The notes below the pieces were generated by a model, which saw nothing but the letters and a program-made list of their open reading frames with translations, was not told where the DNA came from and did not search any database. Shown piece by piece: positions 63,270-64,000 of a DNA stretch of 64,000 nt; the first letter of the stretch is position 1; every line of letters starts with the position of its first letter. This DNA comes from Sulfitobacter sp. BSw21498 (GTDB lineage Bacteria > Pseudomonadota > Alphaproteobacteria > Rhodobacterales > Rhodobacteraceae): assembly GCF_006064855.1 (NCBI RefSeq), contig NZ_CP040753.1, positions 1,860,001-1,924,000 on the forward strand. The letters run 5' to 3'. The position numbers and the translations under genes were made by a program.

Positions 63270-64000
63270 TTAGGGCATCACGCGCGCCGCTGATGTGGCT
63301 TGCCACGCGCGCATCATGGGCAGCGCACATAGGGCGGCACCAAGGATAAAGGACAGGCTATAGCCCAAGCCGGCCAGATCATTCTCGGGCATCGCAATCA
63401 GCACGCCACCAAAGAACAGCGCGACCCGCATCGGCAGCGCGGCGCGGCCCTCGATCGGACCGACAAGGCTGATATAGCCCTGCAATGCCGCCGAGATCAG
63501 CGTCACCCCGATCATCGCACAGCTCAGCGCGACGACAACCTCCCACGCGGGGGCTTGGCCGATCAACGCAGGGTTTAGGACGAAGAAGAACGGTGCAATA
63601 TAGATCACCCCGCCTAGGCGCATCGCCTCGAACCCCGTGGAAATCGGGTTTGACCCCGCCATGGTAGAGGCGGCAAAGGCCCCAAGGGCGACCGGCGGCG
63701 TGATGTAGCTGACCATACCCCAGTACAGAATGAACAGATGCACAGCCAACTGGTTCAATCCACCTGCCTCAAGCGCAGGGGCGAGCACCACGGCGAGGAA
63801 GATATAACAGGCCGTGACCGTCATCCCCATGCCAAAGATAAACGCGGTGATCGCGCCCATCAGCAACAGGACCAACGTGCTGTCGCCGGCAAGGAACACC
63901 AGTTCATTTACCAAAGTCCCCGCCAGTCCGGTGGCCGAGAAAGACCCGACGATCAGGCCGACACCCAGCAGGATCGCCGTCAGCTCTGACAGCCCCATGC
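63270..64000 (-). CDS. TRAP transporter fused permease, C-terminal part (cut by window edge)
   Basis: At least 243 residues lie in the window; the reading frame is still open at base 64000, so the gene starts outside. Hydrophobic helices and TRAP large-permease motifs are visible: LTAILLGVGLIVGSFSATGL, LVLLLMGAITAFIFGMGMTV, and HLFILYWGMVSYITPPVALG, followed by FAASTMAGSNPISTGFEAMR. The long hydrophobic tail (ALPMRVALFFGGVLIAMPEN and after) is typical of 4TM/12TM fused permeases paired with TAXI binding proteins. No binding protein gene is in view. Confidence 0.85.
   Translation of the reverse strand, partial: MGLSELTAILLGVGLIVGSFSATGLAGTLVNELVFLAGDSTLVLLLMGAITAFIFGMGMTVTACYIFLAVVLAPALEAGGLNQLAVHLFILYWGMVSYITPPVALGAFAASTMAGSNPISTGFEAMRLGGVIYIAPFFFVLNPALIGQAPAWEVVVALSCAMIGVTLISAALQGYISLVGPIEGRAALPMRVALFFGGVLIAMPENDLAGLGYSLSFILGAALCALPMMRAWQATSAARVMP

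Overview
This window is chromosomal DNA of an alphaproteobacterium, most probably a marine Rhodobacteraceae (Roseobacter-clade) species. The evidence is the high GC content, the dense tandem operons with 1-14 base overlaps, the order murA - DUF2948 - hisD - UPF0262 - low-molecular-weight phosphatase, the many TRAP and ABC uptake systems, the BCCT carrier, and the cobalamin-riboswitch-controlled bluB. The species cannot be named from the sequence alone. I see no prophage, transposon, CRISPR array, rRNA operon or replication origin. One tRNA gene (tRNA-Thr, anticodon GGT) is present.

Layout. 1-3148 (minus): start of a topoisomerase IB gene, a DUF2945 gene and a SsuABC/TauABC-type uptake operon. 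3387-4076 (plus): ribulose-phosphate 3-epimerase. 4162-15158 (minus): a ten-gene run made of a TRAP transporter (dctPQM), an IclR regulator and a beta-oxidation set (fused hydratase/dehydrogenase, two dissimilar acyl-CoA dehydrogenases, a thioesterase, a PaaG-like crotonase and an acyl-CoA ligase). The enzyme set resembles the pim dicarboxylate operon of Rhodopseudomonas, so the region looks like one import-and-degradation regulon for an organic acid, with a candidate IclR operator upstream of dctP. 15324-21849: a small methyltransferase and a divergent dipeptide/oligopeptide ABC operon. 21922-25203 (minus): a metallo-beta-lactamase-fold hydrolase and a large MscS channel. 25630-31615 (plus): six tightly overlapping genes (four glycosyltransferases, a histidine phosphatase and a NodB-type deacetylase) that look like an uncharacterised glycan pathway. 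31666-33465: lepA. 33821-35430: a porin and a small lipoprotein. 35469-39830 (minus): the murA/hisD housekeeping cluster. 39915-39989: tRNA-Thr.

40179-45121: an Ala-rich coiled-coil membrane protein preceded by a 24-residue membrane microprotein, bluB with its riboswitch, a secreted lambda-lysozyme-like enzyme and a BCCT transporter. 45251-51668 (plus): an iron-acquisition locus with a palindrome at a putative -35 element, a 41-codon leader ORF coupled to hemP, a Cys-rich protein coupled to hemP, a TonB-dependent receptor, a PiuC-type dioxygenase and exbB-exbD-tonB. 51665-56999: an FMN-dependent hydroxy-acid oxidase, DUF421 and MscS genes, and an orphan CHASE-PAS histidine kinase. 57009-62919 (minus): the urea/short-amide ABC operon urtABCDE. 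63270 to the end (minus): C-terminal part of a TRAP fused permease.

Three transport operons carry a hairpin exactly between the gene for the binding protein or receptor and the next gene (2086-2102, 48761-48786, 61589-61615). This is a common arrangement for making more of the first product. The best candidates for undescribed biology are the six-gene glycan operon, the leader-ORF/hemP/Cys-rich trio and the microprotein/coiled-coil membrane pair.
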